The translations under genes were made by a program, and so were the position numbers. This document shows positions 32,003 to 43,287 of a DNA stretch of 64,000 nt, piece after piece (positions within the stretch are counted from its first letter, which is position 1; each line of letters begins with the position of its first letter). Origin of the DNA: Streptomyces coeruleorubidus (GTDB taxonomy: Bacteria; Actinomycetota; Actinomycetes; Streptomycetales; Streptomycetaceae); contig NZ_CP023694.1 in assembly GCF_008705135.1 (NCBI RefSeq), positions 1,860,001-1,924,000 of the forward strand, written 5' to 3'. Below the pieces are notes generated by a model. The model was given only the letters and a program-made list of their open reading frames with translations, was not told the DNA's origin and made no database searches.

Positions 32003-33538
32003 CTACGCGTGTTCCGCCGCCCCGCCCTCCAGCCGCTGCCCCCGCAGCAGGAACCACGCCGCCACCGCCGCGGCCAGCAGGACCGCCGCGCCGACACCGG
32101 CCGCGAGGGCCAAGCCGTCGACGAAGGACGTGCGGGCCGCGTCCAGCATCACCGCGGACGTGTGCGCGGGCATGCCCGCGGCCGCCTCGACCGCGCCGCC
32201 CAGCGACTCGTGCGCCGCGGCCGGTGTGCCCGCCGGGCCGGTGAAGTCGCGGTAGACGCCGGTCACGATGGAGCCGAGCACGGCGATGCCGAGGGCCGCG
32301 CCGAGTTCGTAAGCCGTCTCGGACACGGCGGACGCCGAACCCGCCTGCTCCTTGGGCACGCCGGAGAGGATCACGTCGGCGGTCACGGTGAACGAGAAAC
32401 CGGCTCCGACGCCGACCACCAGCAGCGCGGCCCCGAGCAGCGGGTAGCCGGTGGACTGGTCGATCACCGTGAGCGCGGCCAGGGCGAGGCCGATCGCCGC
32501 GAGCCCTGCGGAGACGACGGCCCGCACCGAGAAGCGCCGGGCCGCGCGCCCCGCGACCAGACCGGCCACCACCGCGCCGATCGCGGCGGGCAGTTCTGCC
32601 AGGCCCGCCTCGAACGGGCGCCTGCCCTGGACGAGTTGCAGGTACTGGGAGAGGAAGAACACCAGCCCGGACAGACCGAGGATGGTCAGCAGGTCGGCCA
32701 GCACCGCGCCGCTGAAGCCGCGGTTGCGGAACAGCCGCATGTCCAGCAGGGGGGCCGGAAGCGTGAGCTGGCGGCGTACGAACCCGTAGAGGGCGGCCGC
32801 GCCCAGCAAGCCCGCGGCCAGGGTGCTCCACGCGAAGCCGTGCGTGGCGGCCTCCTTGATCGCGTACACGACACCGACCATGCCGACCAGCGACAGCACG
32901 ACGCCGGCCAGGTCCCACGGACCGGGGTTCGCGGTGCGCGACTCGGGCAGCAGCTTGACGCCGACGAGCACCAGGACGGCCATCACGGGCAGATTGATCA
33001 GAAAGACCGAGCCCCACCAGAAGTGCTCCAGCAGGAACCCGCCGACGATCGGGCCGACGGCCGTGCCCGCGGAGGCGGTGGCGCCCCAGATGCCGACGGC
33101 GAAACTGCGTTCGCGCGGGTCGTGGAAGAGGTTGCGGATCAGGGCGAGCGTGGCCGGCATCAGGGTCGCGCCGGCGACGCCGAGCAGCGCCCGGGCCACG
33201 ATCAGCATCTCCGGTGTCGTGGCGTAGGCGTTGAACACGGATATCGCGCCGAACGCCGTGGCACCGACCAGCAGGATCCGCTTGCGGCCGATACGGTCGC
33301 CCAGGCTGCCCATGGAGACGAGCAGGCCGGCGATGACGAACGAGTAGACGTCGCCGATCCACAGCAGCTGCGTGCCGGAGGGCTTCAGGTCCTCGCTGAT
33401 GTAGGGGGTCGCGAGACCGAGGACGGTCGCGTCGACGGCCACCAGCAGCACGGCGAGGACGAGGACGCCGAGCGCGAGCCAGCGGCCCGGGCGCTTCACC
33501 GCCTCGGCCGTCTCAGCCGGCTGCAAGGTGCTGGTCAT
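32003..33538 (-). CDS. MFS multidrug exporter, DHA2 (14-TM) type
   Basis: A 511-residue transporter from ATG 33538, overlapping the tetR stop by 4 bp, with GAGG upstream. Fourteen membrane segments can be drawn. VAVDATVLGLATPYISEDL is the motif D/C-like start of the DHA2 family, MGSLGDRIGRKRILL is MFS motif A, and ALLGVAGATLMPATLALIRN is motif B. GSVFLINLPVMAVLVLVG is the usual central marker of EmrB/QacA proteins. It probably exports a hydrophobic drug or a host metabolite by proton antiport. It should be repressed by the TetR protein encoded just upstream. Confidence 0.92.
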   Translation of the reverse strand: MTSTLQPAETAEAVKRPGRWLALGVLVLAVLLVAVDATVLGLATPYISEDLKPSGTQLLWIGDVYSFVIAGLLVSMGSLGDRIGRKRILLVGATAFGAISVFNAYATTPEMLIVARALLGVAGATLMPATLALIRNLFHDPRERSFAVGIWGATASAGTAVGPIVGGFLLEHFWWGSVFLINLPVMAVLVLVGVKLLPESRTANPGPWDLAGVVLSLVGMVGVVYAIKEAATHGFAWSTLAAGLLGAAALYGFVRRQLTLPAPLLDMRLFRNRGFSGAVLADLLTILGLSGLVFFLSQYLQLVQGRRPFEAGLAELPAAIGAVVAGLVAGRAARRFSVRAVVSAGLAAIGLALAALTVIDQSTGYPLLGAALLVVGVGAGFSFTVTADVILSGVPKEQAGSASAVSETAYELGAALGIAVLGSIVTGVYRDFTGPAGTPAAAHESLGGAVEAAAGMPAHTSAVMLDAARTSFVDGLALAAGVGAAVLLAAAVAAWFLLRGQRLEGGAAEHA

Positions 33539-34086
33539 GATTCCTCTCTCCGTAGTGCGCCGCCGAGCAGCAGCTCGACGATCATGTAGTGGAAGTCCTT
33601 GGGAGCGCCCTTGCCGCTCTGCACCATCCAGGCGGCGGAGGCGAGCAGGCCGTAGAGCGCCTCGGTGAGCCAGGCCGGCGTGAGGTCGATGCGGAACTCG
33701 CCGCTGAGCTGGCCGCGCCGGAACAGGGCGGAGATCCGGTCGTCGATCAGCGTCCAGCCCGCGTTCTGCTCCTCGCCCTCGAACAGCTGGTTCTCGGTGT
33801 AGAGGAACCCGAGCAGTCCGACGGCGGGCTCGATGGCCCCGACCAGCCGGCGTACGGCCTCGCTCGCCGTGCCCTCGTCGAGCCGGGCGGCGTCCAGCGC
33901 GGCCTCGCACTCCGCGATGCCCAGTGACTCCAGCGCGCGGACGAGCGCGTCACGCCCGGCGAAGTGGCGGTGCAGCGTGGCGCGGCTGATCCCGGCGGCC
34001 TTGGCGACCTCGTCCATGGTCGCGGTGGCTTTGTGGGTCAGCAGGGCCGCGGCGCTGCGCAGCACGTGGTCAGGATCGACAGCCAT
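33535..34086 (-). CDS. TetR-family repressor of the MFS exporter
   Basis: A 183-residue regulator from ATG 34086 (MAVDPDHVLRSAAALLTHKA). The helix-turn-helix reads ATMDEVAKAAGISRATLHRH then FAGRDALVRAL. The ligand domain is all-helical and ends in YMIVELLLGGALRREES. Earlier ATGs at 34104 and 34113 lie next to or inside the operator palindrome, so they are less likely. TATGGT lies 6 bp before the chosen ATG, which suggests a leaderless mRNA. The gene is coupled to the MFS exporter by an ATGA overlap. It is expected to repress its own operon until a ligand binds. Confidence 0.88.
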   Translation of the reverse strand: MAVDPDHVLRSAAALLTHKATATMDEVAKAAGISRATLHRHFAGRDALVRALESLGIAECEAALDAARLDEGTASEAVRRLVGAIEPAVGLLGFLYTENQLFEGEEQNAGWTLIDDRISALFRRGQLSGEFRIDLTPAWLTEALYGLLASAAWMVQSGKGAPKDFHYMIVELLLGGALRREES

Positions 34087-34104
34087 GAGACGACCATACT
34101 CCAT

Positions 34105-34124
34105 ATGAGACATGAATGTCTCAT
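34105..34124. promoter_or_regulatory. TetR operator palindrome
   Basis: Perfect 9-bp arms ATGAGACAT and ATGTCTCAT flank a 2-bp centre. It overlaps the inferred -35 of the tetR-MFS promoter (GAGACA, 18 bp, TATGGT on the minus strand), which is where a repressor would act. No other match was noticed in the window. Confidence 0.75.
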
Positions 34125-34171
34125 CCTGGGCATGCGTGACTCACGGCTGTCGGTTCACGGAGCGATGGCGA

Positions 34172-35143
34172 TCAGTGCCAGGGCAGCTGCCGGCGCCGCT
34201 CCCAGTACGCCCGCGGTTCCTCGGCCAGCGCGGCGAGGCGGGTCAGCTGGTCGTCGTCGAGGTCGACGACCGCCGCGTGCAGGTTGGAGGCGAGCTGACC
34301 GGTGGTGGCCGCGCCGGAGAGGACGACGCCGGCCCAGGGCTGCCGGAGGATCACCGCCAGGGCGACGGCGTCGCAGCCGAGCCCGGACTCCTCGGCGATC
34401 CCCTTCAGGACGTCCGGCGCGTGCGGCCCCGCGAGCCGGCCGTTGGCCATGCCCTCCTTGACGATCACGGTGAGCCCGGCGTCGTGGGCCTCGGCGAGGG
34501 CGGGTGCGGCGGAGGTCTCCAGCGCGTTGTACGTCGACTGGACGGTACGGAAGAGGGGTTCGCCGTCGACCGTCACGGCGAGGGCGGCGCGGATCGCGTC
34601 CGCCTGGGCGGGACCGCTGGTGGAGAAGCCGACGGTGAGTCCCTGGGCGGCGGCTTCCGCGAGCTTGGCGTGCAGTTCCTTGTCGGTGAGGGCCGGGCTG
34701 TCCGGGGTCACCGAGTGGATCTGGTAGAGGTCGAGCCGGTCGCCGAGCAGGGCGTCGGTCTCGGCGCGCTGCCGTTCGTAGGTGGCGAGGGTGTGGTCCT
34801 TGACCTCGTGGGTCTCGGCGTCGGTGGACCAGTCGGCGGTGTAGGTGTAGCCCCACTTGCTGCCGACGACGATGTCATCGAGGCCGGGCCTTGTGTTCAG
34901 CCAGTCGGCGAGGAACTCCTCCGAGCGGCCGTAGGAGCGGGCGGCGTCGAAGTAGCGGACGCCTTGGGCGTAGGCGGCGTCTAGGAGTTCGTGTGTGCGG
35001 TTGCGCAGCGTCTCGACGCTGCGGTCTTCTCCGAGGTCTTCGTCTCGGCCCAGGTTGATGTAGCCGGGGCGTCCGACGGCGGCGAGGCCGAGGCCGATGT
35101 GGCAGGTGGGGGTTGTTGCTGTGGCCAGGCGGGCGAAGGGCAT
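34172..35143 (-). CDS. Aldo/keto reductase
   Basis: A 323-residue (beta/alpha)8 oxidoreductase from ATG 35143 (MPFARLATATTPTCHIGLGL) with GGAG 8 bp upstream. The catalytic Asp and Tyr lie in GVRYFDAARSYGRSEEFLA, the Lys in VGSKWGYTY and the His in LYQIHSVTPDS. ILRQPWAGVVLSGAATTGQL is the NADP-binding end. All four catalytic residues are present. It reduces carbonyl compounds with NADPH, but the substrate is unknown. It lies downstream of argH on the same strand, separated by a REP-like repeat, so it is probably a separate unit. Confidence 0.88.
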   Translation of the reverse strand: MPFARLATATTPTCHIGLGLAAVGRPGYINLGRDEDLGEDRSVETLRNRTHELLDAAYAQGVRYFDAARSYGRSEEFLADWLNTRPGLDDIVVGSKWGYTYTADWSTDAETHEVKDHTLATYERQRAETDALLGDRLDLYQIHSVTPDSPALTDKELHAKLAEAAAQGLTVGFSTSGPAQADAIRAALAVTVDGEPLFRTVQSTYNALETSAAPALAEAHDAGLTVIVKEGMANGRLAGPHAPDVLKGIAEESGLGCDAVALAVILRQPWAGVVLSGAATTGQLASNLHAAVVDLDDDQLTRLAALAEEPRAYWERRRQLPWH

Positions 35144-35228
35144 CCGGGGGCTCCGTTCGGTCGGCTGCGGCTTTCGACCAACGTAACCCCCGGGATGACC
35201 TTCGCCTCTGAGCTCGGGGCTTGCTGTG

Positions 35229-35310
35229 TGTTCGCGGGTGCGGGTAGTGCTTGGTTGCTCGCGCCCACGCGGCGTAGCCGCACATCGATACAGCCCCGCG
35301 CCCCTGAGGT
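35229..35310. repeat. REP-like intergenic repeat, long form
   Basis: On the minus strand it reads GGGGCGCGGGGCTGTATC, then TGTGCGGCTACGCCGCGTGG, then GCGCGA. It closely matches 44098-44185 on the plus strand, and its core matches the short copies at 22231 and 62841. It lies just past the end of argH and can fold into a GC-rich hairpin. Confidence 0.65.
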
Positions 35311-35319
35311 GCGTTTCCC

Positions 35320-36822
<1,503 letters not shown>

Positions 36823-38019
36823 CTACGCCCGCAGGTGCCGCTGTGCCGCGATCTTCGACGACAGGCTGTAGATGTCGATGAAGCCCTTGGCGGCGGACTG
36901 GTCGAAGGTGTCGCCCGTGTCGTAGGTCGCGAGGTTGAAGTCGTACAGCGACTGCTCGGAGCGCCGGCCGGTGACGACCGCGCGGCCGCCGTGGAGGGTC
37001 ATCCGGATGTCGCCGGTGACGTGCTGGTTCGCCTCGTTGACGAAGCCGTCGAGGGCGCGCTTGAGCGGGGAGAACCACAGGCCGTCGTAGACGAGCTCGC
37101 TCCAGCGCTGCTCGACGCCCCGCTTGTAGCGGGCGAGCTCTCGCTCGACGGTGACGTTCTCCAGCTCCTGGTGGGCGGTGATCAGGGCGATCGCGCCCGG
37201 AGCCTCGTACACCTCACGCGACTTGATGCCGACGAGCCGGTCCTCGACCATGTCGATCCGGCCGATGCCCTGGGCTCCGGCGCGCTCGTTGAGCTGCTGG
37301 ACGGCCTGGAGCACGGTGACGGGCCTGCCGTCGACGGCGACCGGGGCGCCCTCCTTGAAGGAGATGACCACCTCGTCGGGCTCGCGGGCGACGGCCGGGT
37401 TCTGCGTGTACTCGTAGATGTCCTCGATCGGCGCGTTCCAGATGTCCTCGAGGAAGCCGGTCTCGATGGCGCGGCCGAAGACGTTCTGGTCGATGGAGTA
37501 CGGCGACTTCTTGGTGGTCGCGATCGGCAGGCCCTTGGCCTCGCAGAAGGCGATGGCCTTGTCGCGAGTCATGGCGTAGTCGCGGACCGGGGCGATGCAC
37601 GTGAGGCCGGGGGCGAGGGCGGCGATGCCGGCCTCGAAGCGGACCTGGTCGTTGCCCTTGCCGGTGCAGCCGTGGGCGACGGTCGTGGCGCCGTGCTTGC
37701 GGGCGGCGGCGACGAGGTGCTTGACGATCGCCGGCCGGGACAGGGCGGAGACCAGCGGATAGCGGTCCATGTAGAGGGCGTTGGCCTTGATCGCCGGGAG
37801 GCAGTACTCCTCGGCGAACTCGTCCCTGGCGTCGGCCACTTCGGCCTCCACCGCGCCGCACGCGAGGGCGCGCTTGCGGATGACGTCCAGATCCTCGCCG
37901 CCCTGGCCGACGTCCACCGCGACCGCGATGACCTCGGCGCCCGTCTCCTCGGCGATCCAGCCGATGGCGACGGAGGTGTCAAGACCGCCGGAGTAGGCGA
38001 GTACGACGCGCTCGGTCAC
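36823..38019 (-). CDS. argG: Argininosuccinate synthase
   Basis: A 398-residue enzyme from GTG 38019. The N-terminal ATP site is [34 protein letters not shown] is the second signature, followed by [15 protein letters not shown]. It joins citrulline and aspartate using ATP. All motifs are intact. Two ARG-box-like palindromes lie about 30-70 bp upstream, so ArgR should repress it. argG-argH lies about 6 kb from argC-J-B-D-R on the same strand, with a plus-strand block between. Confidence 0.96.
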   Translation of the reverse strand: MTERVVLAYSGGLDTSVAIGWIAEETGAEVIAVAVDVGQGGEDLDVIRKRALACGAVEAEVADARDEFAEEYCLPAIKANALYMDRYPLVSALSRPAIVKHLVAAARKHGATTVAHGCTGKGNDQVRFEAGIAALAPGLTCIAPVRDYAMTRDKAIAFCEAKGLPIATTKKSPYSIDQNVFGRAIETGFLEDIWNAPIEDIYEYTQNPAVAREPDEVVISFKEGAPVAVDGRPVTVLQAVQQLNERAGAQGIGRIDMVEDRLVGIKSREVYEAPGAIALITAHQELENVTVERELARYKRGVEQRWSELVYDGLWFSPLKRALDGFVNEANQHVTGDIRMTLHGGRAVVTGRRSEQSLYDFNLATYDTGDTFDQSAAKGFIDIYSLSSKIAAQRHLRA

Positions 38020-38050
38020 GGGTTCTTCCCCTCATACTGCGATCACTGAC

Positions 38051-38089
38051 CTGCATGATTATGCAGACCTCCGCATGATTCGTCAATGC
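38051..38089. promoter_or_regulatory. Two ARG boxes upstream of argG
   Basis: Box 1 is the perfect palindrome CTGCATGATTATGCAG (38051-38066). Box 2, GCATGATTCGTCAATGC (38073-38089), is looser with arms GCAT and ATGC. Their centres are about 22 bp apart, two helical turns, as expected for an ArgR hexamer. argR itself is encoded at 44206-44751. Confidence 0.8.
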
Positions 38090-38237
38090 ACCCCGGATCG
38101 AGGGGTTGATTCCGGCCATGCCGAGATGACTTTGAAGATCCTTTGAACGCGCGAAACCGCTTACTCGTACCTCTCGCCGAACGCAGGCGCCGCGTTTTGA
38201 CACCGACGACACCCCCGACCCCTAGTGAGGCATCCGC

Positions 38238-39182
<945 letters not shown>

Positions 39183-39195
39183 GGTGACAGGCGCT

Positions 39196-39232
39196 GTGGC
39201 CGCCCCGCGTGAGCGCCGGCCGGGGCGGCCAC
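39196..39232 (+). terminator. Terminator after the duplicated-domain protein
   Basis: A perfect 12-bp stem, GTGGCCGCCCCG (39196-39207) with CGGGGCGGCCAC (39221-39232), and a 13-nt loop, starting 14 bp past the stop. Confidence 0.78.
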
Positions 39233-39286
39233 GGGCAGGCGCCCGGGGGCGGGGTCCGGCAGAGGTGACCGGATCCCGCAATTTTC

Positions 39287-39316
39287 TTAGGCACCCGAAA
39301 GGTCATCGCCCATAAT
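39287..39316 (+). promoter_or_regulatory. Promoter giving a leaderless mRNA for the PPOX-family gene
   Basis: TTAGGC (39287-39292), an 18-bp spacer and CATAAT (39311-39316) lie 8 bp before ATG 39325. No Shine-Dalgarno fits the ATG. The AT-rich patch stands out in this GC-rich DNA. Confidence 0.55.
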
Positions 39317-39324
39317 CTTTAGAC

Positions 39325-39912
39325 ATGGGAAAGACTTATGAAGGCATAGAAGGCCGGCTCCGCTCGTTCATCGAGGCGCAGCCGGTCTTCTTCACCGCCA
39401 CCGCTCCCCTGTCCGCCGACGGCACGGTCAACCTCTCCCCCAAGGGCCTCAAGGGCTCCTTCGTGGTCCTCGACGACCACACCGTCGCCTACCTCGACTT
39501 CGCCGGCTCCAACGCCGAGACCATCGCCCATCTGCGGGAGAACGGGCGGATCACCCTGATGTGGTGCGCCTTCCAGGGCCCGCCGAACATCGTCCGGGTG
39601 CACGGCCGCGGGGAGCCGGTCTTCCGTGACGACCCCCGTTTCGGGGAGCTGCTCGGCCACTTCCCGGACATCGACCCGGCACAGCACGGGCTGCGCGCGA
39701 TCATCGTCGTCACGGCCGAACTCGTCCGCGACACCTGCGGCTACGCCGTGCCCTTCATGGCGTACGAGGCGGACCGCGACCTGCACGGCAAGCGTTTCGC
39801 CCGCGAGGACGACGCGTCGCTCAGTGCCTACTTCACCAAGAAGGAGCACATCGCGACGAGCCTGGACGGACTACCCGGGCTGCCGTTGCCGCTGCCGCCC
39901 TCTACGGTCTGA
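39325..39912 (+). CDS. Pyridoxamine-5'-phosphate-oxidase-like (PPOX) flavoprotein
   Basis: A 195-residue split-beta-barrel protein. FFTATAPLSADGTVNLSPKG, then VAYLDFAGSNAETIAHLREN and GRITLMWCAFQGPPNIVRVHG, follow the PPOX fold that binds FMN, F420 or heme at a dimer interface. There is no signal peptide. The cofactor cannot be chosen from sequence alone. Streptomyces has many F420-dependent relatives. The start is supported by a promoter that ends at the ATG. It is 3 bp upstream of the L,D-transpeptidase-like gene and probably co-transcribed with it. Confidence 0.83.
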   Translation: MGKTYEGIEGRLRSFIEAQPVFFTATAPLSADGTVNLSPKGLKGSFVVLDDHTVAYLDFAGSNAETIAHLRENGRITLMWCAFQGPPNIVRVHGRGEPVFRDDPRFGELLGHFPDIDPAQHGLRAIIVVTAELVRDTCGYAVPFMAYEADRDLHGKRFAREDDASLSAYFTKKEHIATSLDGLPGLPLPLPPSTV

Positions 39913-39915
39913 GGC

Positions 39916-40614
39916 ATGCGCCCCGGTGCCGTCGCCCTCGCCGCCTCCTGTCTCGTCGTGCTCGGCGCCGGGCCGCCCGCCCCCTCTTCCGCGCTGCCGT
40001 CCCGGATGACAGACACCGGCGGCGGCACCCAGCTGATCACCGCGGTGGCCCCGGGGACGGCCTCGACGACGGGCACGGTCACCTGGTGGGACCGCAGGAA
40101 CGGGCGGTGGGTGAAGGCGGGTTCCGCGCCCGCGCGCTTCGGGGTGAACGGGCTGGTCGAGGGCGCGTCGCGCAAGCAGGGCACGAACACGACACCCACG
40201 GGTCTGTACGGCCTGCCGTACGCCTTCGGCATCAAGGCGGCGCCGCGCGGGACGGCGTACGAGTACCGCCGGGTGCACCGGGACTCCTGGTGGTGCCAGG
40301 ACAACGACTCCCGCTCCTACAACCGCTGGACCGAGCCCCGCGCGGCCGACTGCCGGGCCGCCGAGTCCGAGCACCTGATCACCTACGGCGAGCGGTACGC
40401 ACACGCGCTCGTCATCGGCTTCAACTACGAGCGTCCCGTACGGGGACGCGGCGCGGGCATCTTTCTCCATGTCAACGGGCGCGGGGCGACGGCCGGTTGC
40501 GTATCGGTGCCGAAGCGCGCCATGCGGACGATCCTCCGCTGGGCCGACCCGGCACAGCGCCCGCACATCGCCGTCGGGACGGCCAGCGGGACCACCGCCG
40601 TCACCCGCTACTAG
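39916..40614 (+). CDS. Secreted L,D-transpeptidase-like protein
   Basis: A 232-residue protein with a short signal peptide (AVALAASCLVVLGAGPP). The C-terminal part carries IFLHVNGRGATAGCVSVPKR, which fits the YkuD-type catalytic pattern of His, then Gly-Cys, with Cys as nucleophile. The region TTPTGLYGLPYAFG is the usual substrate-side loop. Such enzymes make or trim 3-3 peptidoglycan cross-links or anchor proteins. The fit is to the distant L,D-TPase family, so the activity is less sure. It ends at TAG 40612-40614, inside the small palindrome at 40612-40638. Confidence 0.78.
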   Translation: MRPGAVALAASCLVVLGAGPPAPSSALPSRMTDTGGGTQLITAVAPGTASTTGTVTWWDRRNGRWVKAGSAPARFGVNGLVEGASRKQGTNTTPTGLYGLPYAFGIKAAPRGTAYEYRRVHRDSWWCQDNDSRSYNRWTEPRAADCRAAESEHLITYGERYAHALVIGFNYERPVRGRGAGIFLHVNGRGATAGCVSVPKRAMRTILRWADPAQRPHIAVGTASGTTAVTRY

Positions 40615-40638
40615 GGCCTGTCTGTCAGACAGGCCCTT
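40612..40638. repeat. Short palindrome with CTAGGGCCTGTC end, acting as terminator
   Basis: AGGGCCTGTCTG (40613-40624) and CAGACAGGCCCT (40626-40637) are perfect 12-bp arms around one T. The end CTAGGGCCTGTC equals that of the element at 60405. It overlaps the TAG stop of the preceding gene. It is probably a minimal or collapsed copy of that family. Confidence 0.65.
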
Positions 40639-40775
40639 GGCCCGGGAGGCCGCTGGGGAACCCGTTCGGGTTACCGCCGGTCACTCCCGTAAGCACACGA
40701 CTCGGTGCACGGCTGAACACTCCCGTGTCCCGGCACGTATCTGTGGGCCAAGGGTCAAGTCCCCACGGAGGAACC

Positions 40776-42158
40776 GTGACCACCACGCTCGCAGGCGGCC
40801 GTGCCGCCCGCCGCCAGACGATGCGCCGCATCCGCCCGCGCCGCTCCCCGGCCGTACCGCTGCTGATCGCCCTGTGGGCGGGTGCGGCGGCCGTGCTGTG
40901 GCTGTGGTGGGACAACACAGCGTCCCTCGCGGACACCTCGGCCAAGATCCTGGCCGCGGGCCGGATCACCGGCCTGCTCGCCGGCTACCTCATGGCGCTC
41001 GTGGTGCTCCAGATGGCACGGGTGCCCGCGCTGGAGCGGCGGGTGGGCACCGACCGGGTCGCCCGCTGGCACGCCATGACCGGCCGGTACACGCTCTGCC
41101 TGGTCCTCGCCCACGTCTTCCTCACCATGTGGGGCTATGCCCTCCAGGCGGGCAAGGGGCTCGGCGCCGTCGTCCAGCAGACGATCGACTCCGTCAACCA
41201 GTTGCCCGACATGGGCAAGGCCGCCATCGGCACGGGCCTGCTGTTCGTCATCGGGATCCTCTCGATCGGCGGTGTCCGCCGTCTGATCGGGTACGACACC
41301 TGGTACCACGTGCACCTGCTCACCTACGCGGCGGTGTACCTGACGTTCTGGCACCAGATCACGACCGGCAACGAGTTCGCCGTCGAGCCCGCCGCCAAGA
41401 CCTTCTGGTACGGGCTGTACGGCGTGGTGACCGCGCTCGTCCTCTGGTACCGGATCCTCACCCCGATCCGCCTGAACCTGCGGCACCGGATGCGGGTCGA
41501 GGCGGTCATCGAGGAGACCCCGGGCATCGTGTCCGTGCTGATCGGCGGGCGCAAGCTGCACCGGATGGGCGCGGAGGCGGGCCAGTTCTTCCGCTGGCGG
41601 TTCAAGGCGCCCGGCATGCGCTTCAGTTCGCACCCGTACTCCCTGTCGGCGGCGCCCCGCCCGGACATGCTGCGGATCACCGTCAAGGCGATCGGTGACC
41701 ACACCTCCCGGCTGCGTGAGCTCACGCCCGGCACCAAGGTGTGGGCGGAGGGCCCGTACGGCGCGATGACCGCGCAGCGCCGCAGCCGCGGCAAGGTACT
41801 GCTGGTCGCGGGCGGTGTCGGCATCACCCCGATGCGGGCCCTGTTCGAGACCCTGCCGGGCGCCTCCGGCGACATCACACTGCTCTACCGGGCCAACAGC
41901 ACCCAGGACCTGGCCCTGTGGAGCGAACTCGCCAAGATCGCCGACGAGCGCGGGGCCCGGCTGATGTACGCGGTCAACAGCCCCGACGGGGAACGCCCCG
42001 ACATCTCCGCGGAGTCACTCCAGCGGAAGATCCCGGACATCGGCGACCACGACGTCTTCATGTGCGGGCCGCCCGGCTTCGCGCAGTCGGTGTACGAGGC
42101 ACTGCGCGGCGCGGGAGTCCCCGCCCGCCGTATCCATCACGAGTCGTTCGAGATGTGA
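40776..42158 (+). CDS. Ferric-reductase-like membrane flavocytochrome with FAD/NAD domain
   Basis: A 460-residue protein from GTG 40776 with GGAGG upstream. The N-terminal half has about six membrane segments with His residues placed for heme (RWHAMTGRY, LVLAHVFLTMWG, YHVHLLTYAAVYLTFWHQ). The C-terminal half is a ferredoxin-reductase-type module: FSSHPYSLSAAP binds FAD, LLVAGGVGITPMRAL binds NAD(P), and DVFMCGPPGFAQSVYEAL is the end motif. It should move electrons from NAD(P)H through FAD and heme across the membrane. The FMN-binding and ApbE genes directly downstream suggest its acceptor is a flavinylated exported protein rather than iron. Confidence 0.9.
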   Translation: MTTTLAGGRAARRQTMRRIRPRRSPAVPLLIALWAGAAAVLWLWWDNTASLADTSAKILAAGRITGLLAGYLMALVVLQMARVPALERRVGTDRVARWHAMTGRYTLCLVLAHVFLTMWGYALQAGKGLGAVVQQTIDSVNQLPDMGKAAIGTGLLFVIGILSIGGVRRLIGYDTWYHVHLLTYAAVYLTFWHQITTGNEFAVEPAAKTFWYGLYGVVTALVLWYRILTPIRLNLRHRMRVEAVIEETPGIVSVLIGGRKLHRMGAEAGQFFRWRFKAPGMRFSSHPYSLSAAPRPDMLRITVKAIGDHTSRLRELTPGTKVWAEGPYGAMTAQRRSRGKVLLVAGGVGITPMRALFETLPGASGDITLLYRANSTQDLALWSELAKIADERGARLMYAVNSPDGERPDISAESLQRKIPDIGDHDVFMCGPPGFAQSVYEALRGAGVPARRIHHESFEM

Positions 42159-42198
42159 GCGACGGGACATCAACGGCCCTTCAGGAGCTTGAGAAACG

Positions 42199-43287
42199 AT
42201 GAGGAAGTCTCACCCCGTCCGGCGTGCCGTGCTCGCCGGCGCAGCCACCGTCTCCGGGATCGTGCTGCTGCTGTCACTGAAGCCGGCCTCCGACCCGGGC
42301 TCCGCCCAGGCCGCGGGCGGTCAGCTCCCGCCCGCGGCGGCCGGGCAGGCCCCGCAGGGCGGCGTGAACGGCGCGGTCACCGGTGACGCGGCGCAGACGC
42401 AGTACGGCGCGGTGCAGGTCCGCCTGACCATGAGCGGCGGCAAGATCACTCAGGCCGAGGCGGTCCAGGCCCCCAAGGGCGGCCGCAGCGACCAGATCAC
42501 CGCCAGCTCCGTGCCCCGCCTCAACCAGGCGGCGGTCGCCGCCCAGAGCGCGGACATCGACGCCGTGTCCGGGGCGACGTACACCAGCGCCGGCTACAAG
42601 AAGTCCCTCCAGTCCGCCCTGGACAAGGCCAAGGCCTCGTCCGGCGGCGCGCAGGGCTCGGGCAACGCCCAGACCCTGACCGGCGATGTCGCGCAGACGG
42701 AGTACGGCCCGGTCCAGGTCCGCATCACCGTCGCCGGCGGAAAGATCACCAAGGCCGAAGCCGTCCAGGCCCCCAAGGGCGGCCGCAGCGACCAGATCAC
42801 CTCCTCCTCCGTCCCCCGCCTCAACCAGGCGGCCGTCGCGGCGGGGAGCGCGGAGATCGACGCGGTCTCGGGCGCCACCTACACCAGCGCGGGCTACAAG
42901 AAGTCCCTCCAGTCGGCACTGGACAAGGCTCCGGCAGGGGGCGGCTCCTCTCAGGCCGCCGGCTCCGGAGGCGGTTCGTCCCAGGGCGCCGGCTCCGGGG
43001 CCGGTCAGGCCCAGACGCAGACCCTCACCGGCAGCGTGGCGCAGACCCAGTACGGCCCGGTCCAGGTCCGCATCACCGTCGCCGGCGGCAAAATCACCAA
43101 GGCCGAAGCCGTCCAGGCCCCCAAGGGCGGCCGCAGCGACCAGATCACCTCCTCCTCCGTCCCCCGCCTCAACCAGGCGGCCGTCGCGGCCGGGAACGCG
43201 CAGATCGACGCGGTCTCCGGAGCCACCTACACCAGCGCCGGCTACAAGCAGTCCCTCCAGTCGGCACTGGACCAGGCCGGTGGCTGA
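42199..43287 (+). CDS. Exported triple FMN-binding domain protein
   Basis: A 362-residue protein with an N-terminal membrane anchor or signal (RRAVLAGAATVSGIVLLLSL) and three FMN-binding domains of about 85 residues. Each ends in DAVSGATYTSAGYK, the flavinylation motif, with SGAT at about 124-127, 224-227 and 340-343. ApbE attaches FMN through phosphate to the Thr of this motif. The linkers are Gly/Ser/Gln-rich. The copies are very similar at DNA level, mostly copies 2 and 3, which suggests recent tandem duplication. Three flavins in one chain outside the cell would make an electron wire fed by the upstream flavocytochrome. Confidence 0.92.
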   Translation: MRKSHPVRRAVLAGAATVSGIVLLLSLKPASDPGSAQAAGGQLPPAAAGQAPQGGVNGAVTGDAAQTQYGAVQVRLTMSGGKITQAEAVQAPKGGRSDQITASSVPRLNQAAVAAQSADIDAVSGATYTSAGYKKSLQSALDKAKASSGGAQGSGNAQTLTGDVAQTEYGPVQVRITVAGGKITKAEAVQAPKGGRSDQITSSSVPRLNQAAVAAGSAEIDAVSGATYTSAGYKKSLQSALDKAPAGGGSSQAAGSGGGSSQGAGSGAGQAQTQTLTGSVAQTQYGPVQVRITVAGGKITKAEAVQAPKGGRSDQITSSSVPRLNQAAVAAGNAQIDAVSGATYTSAGYKQSLQSALDQAGG

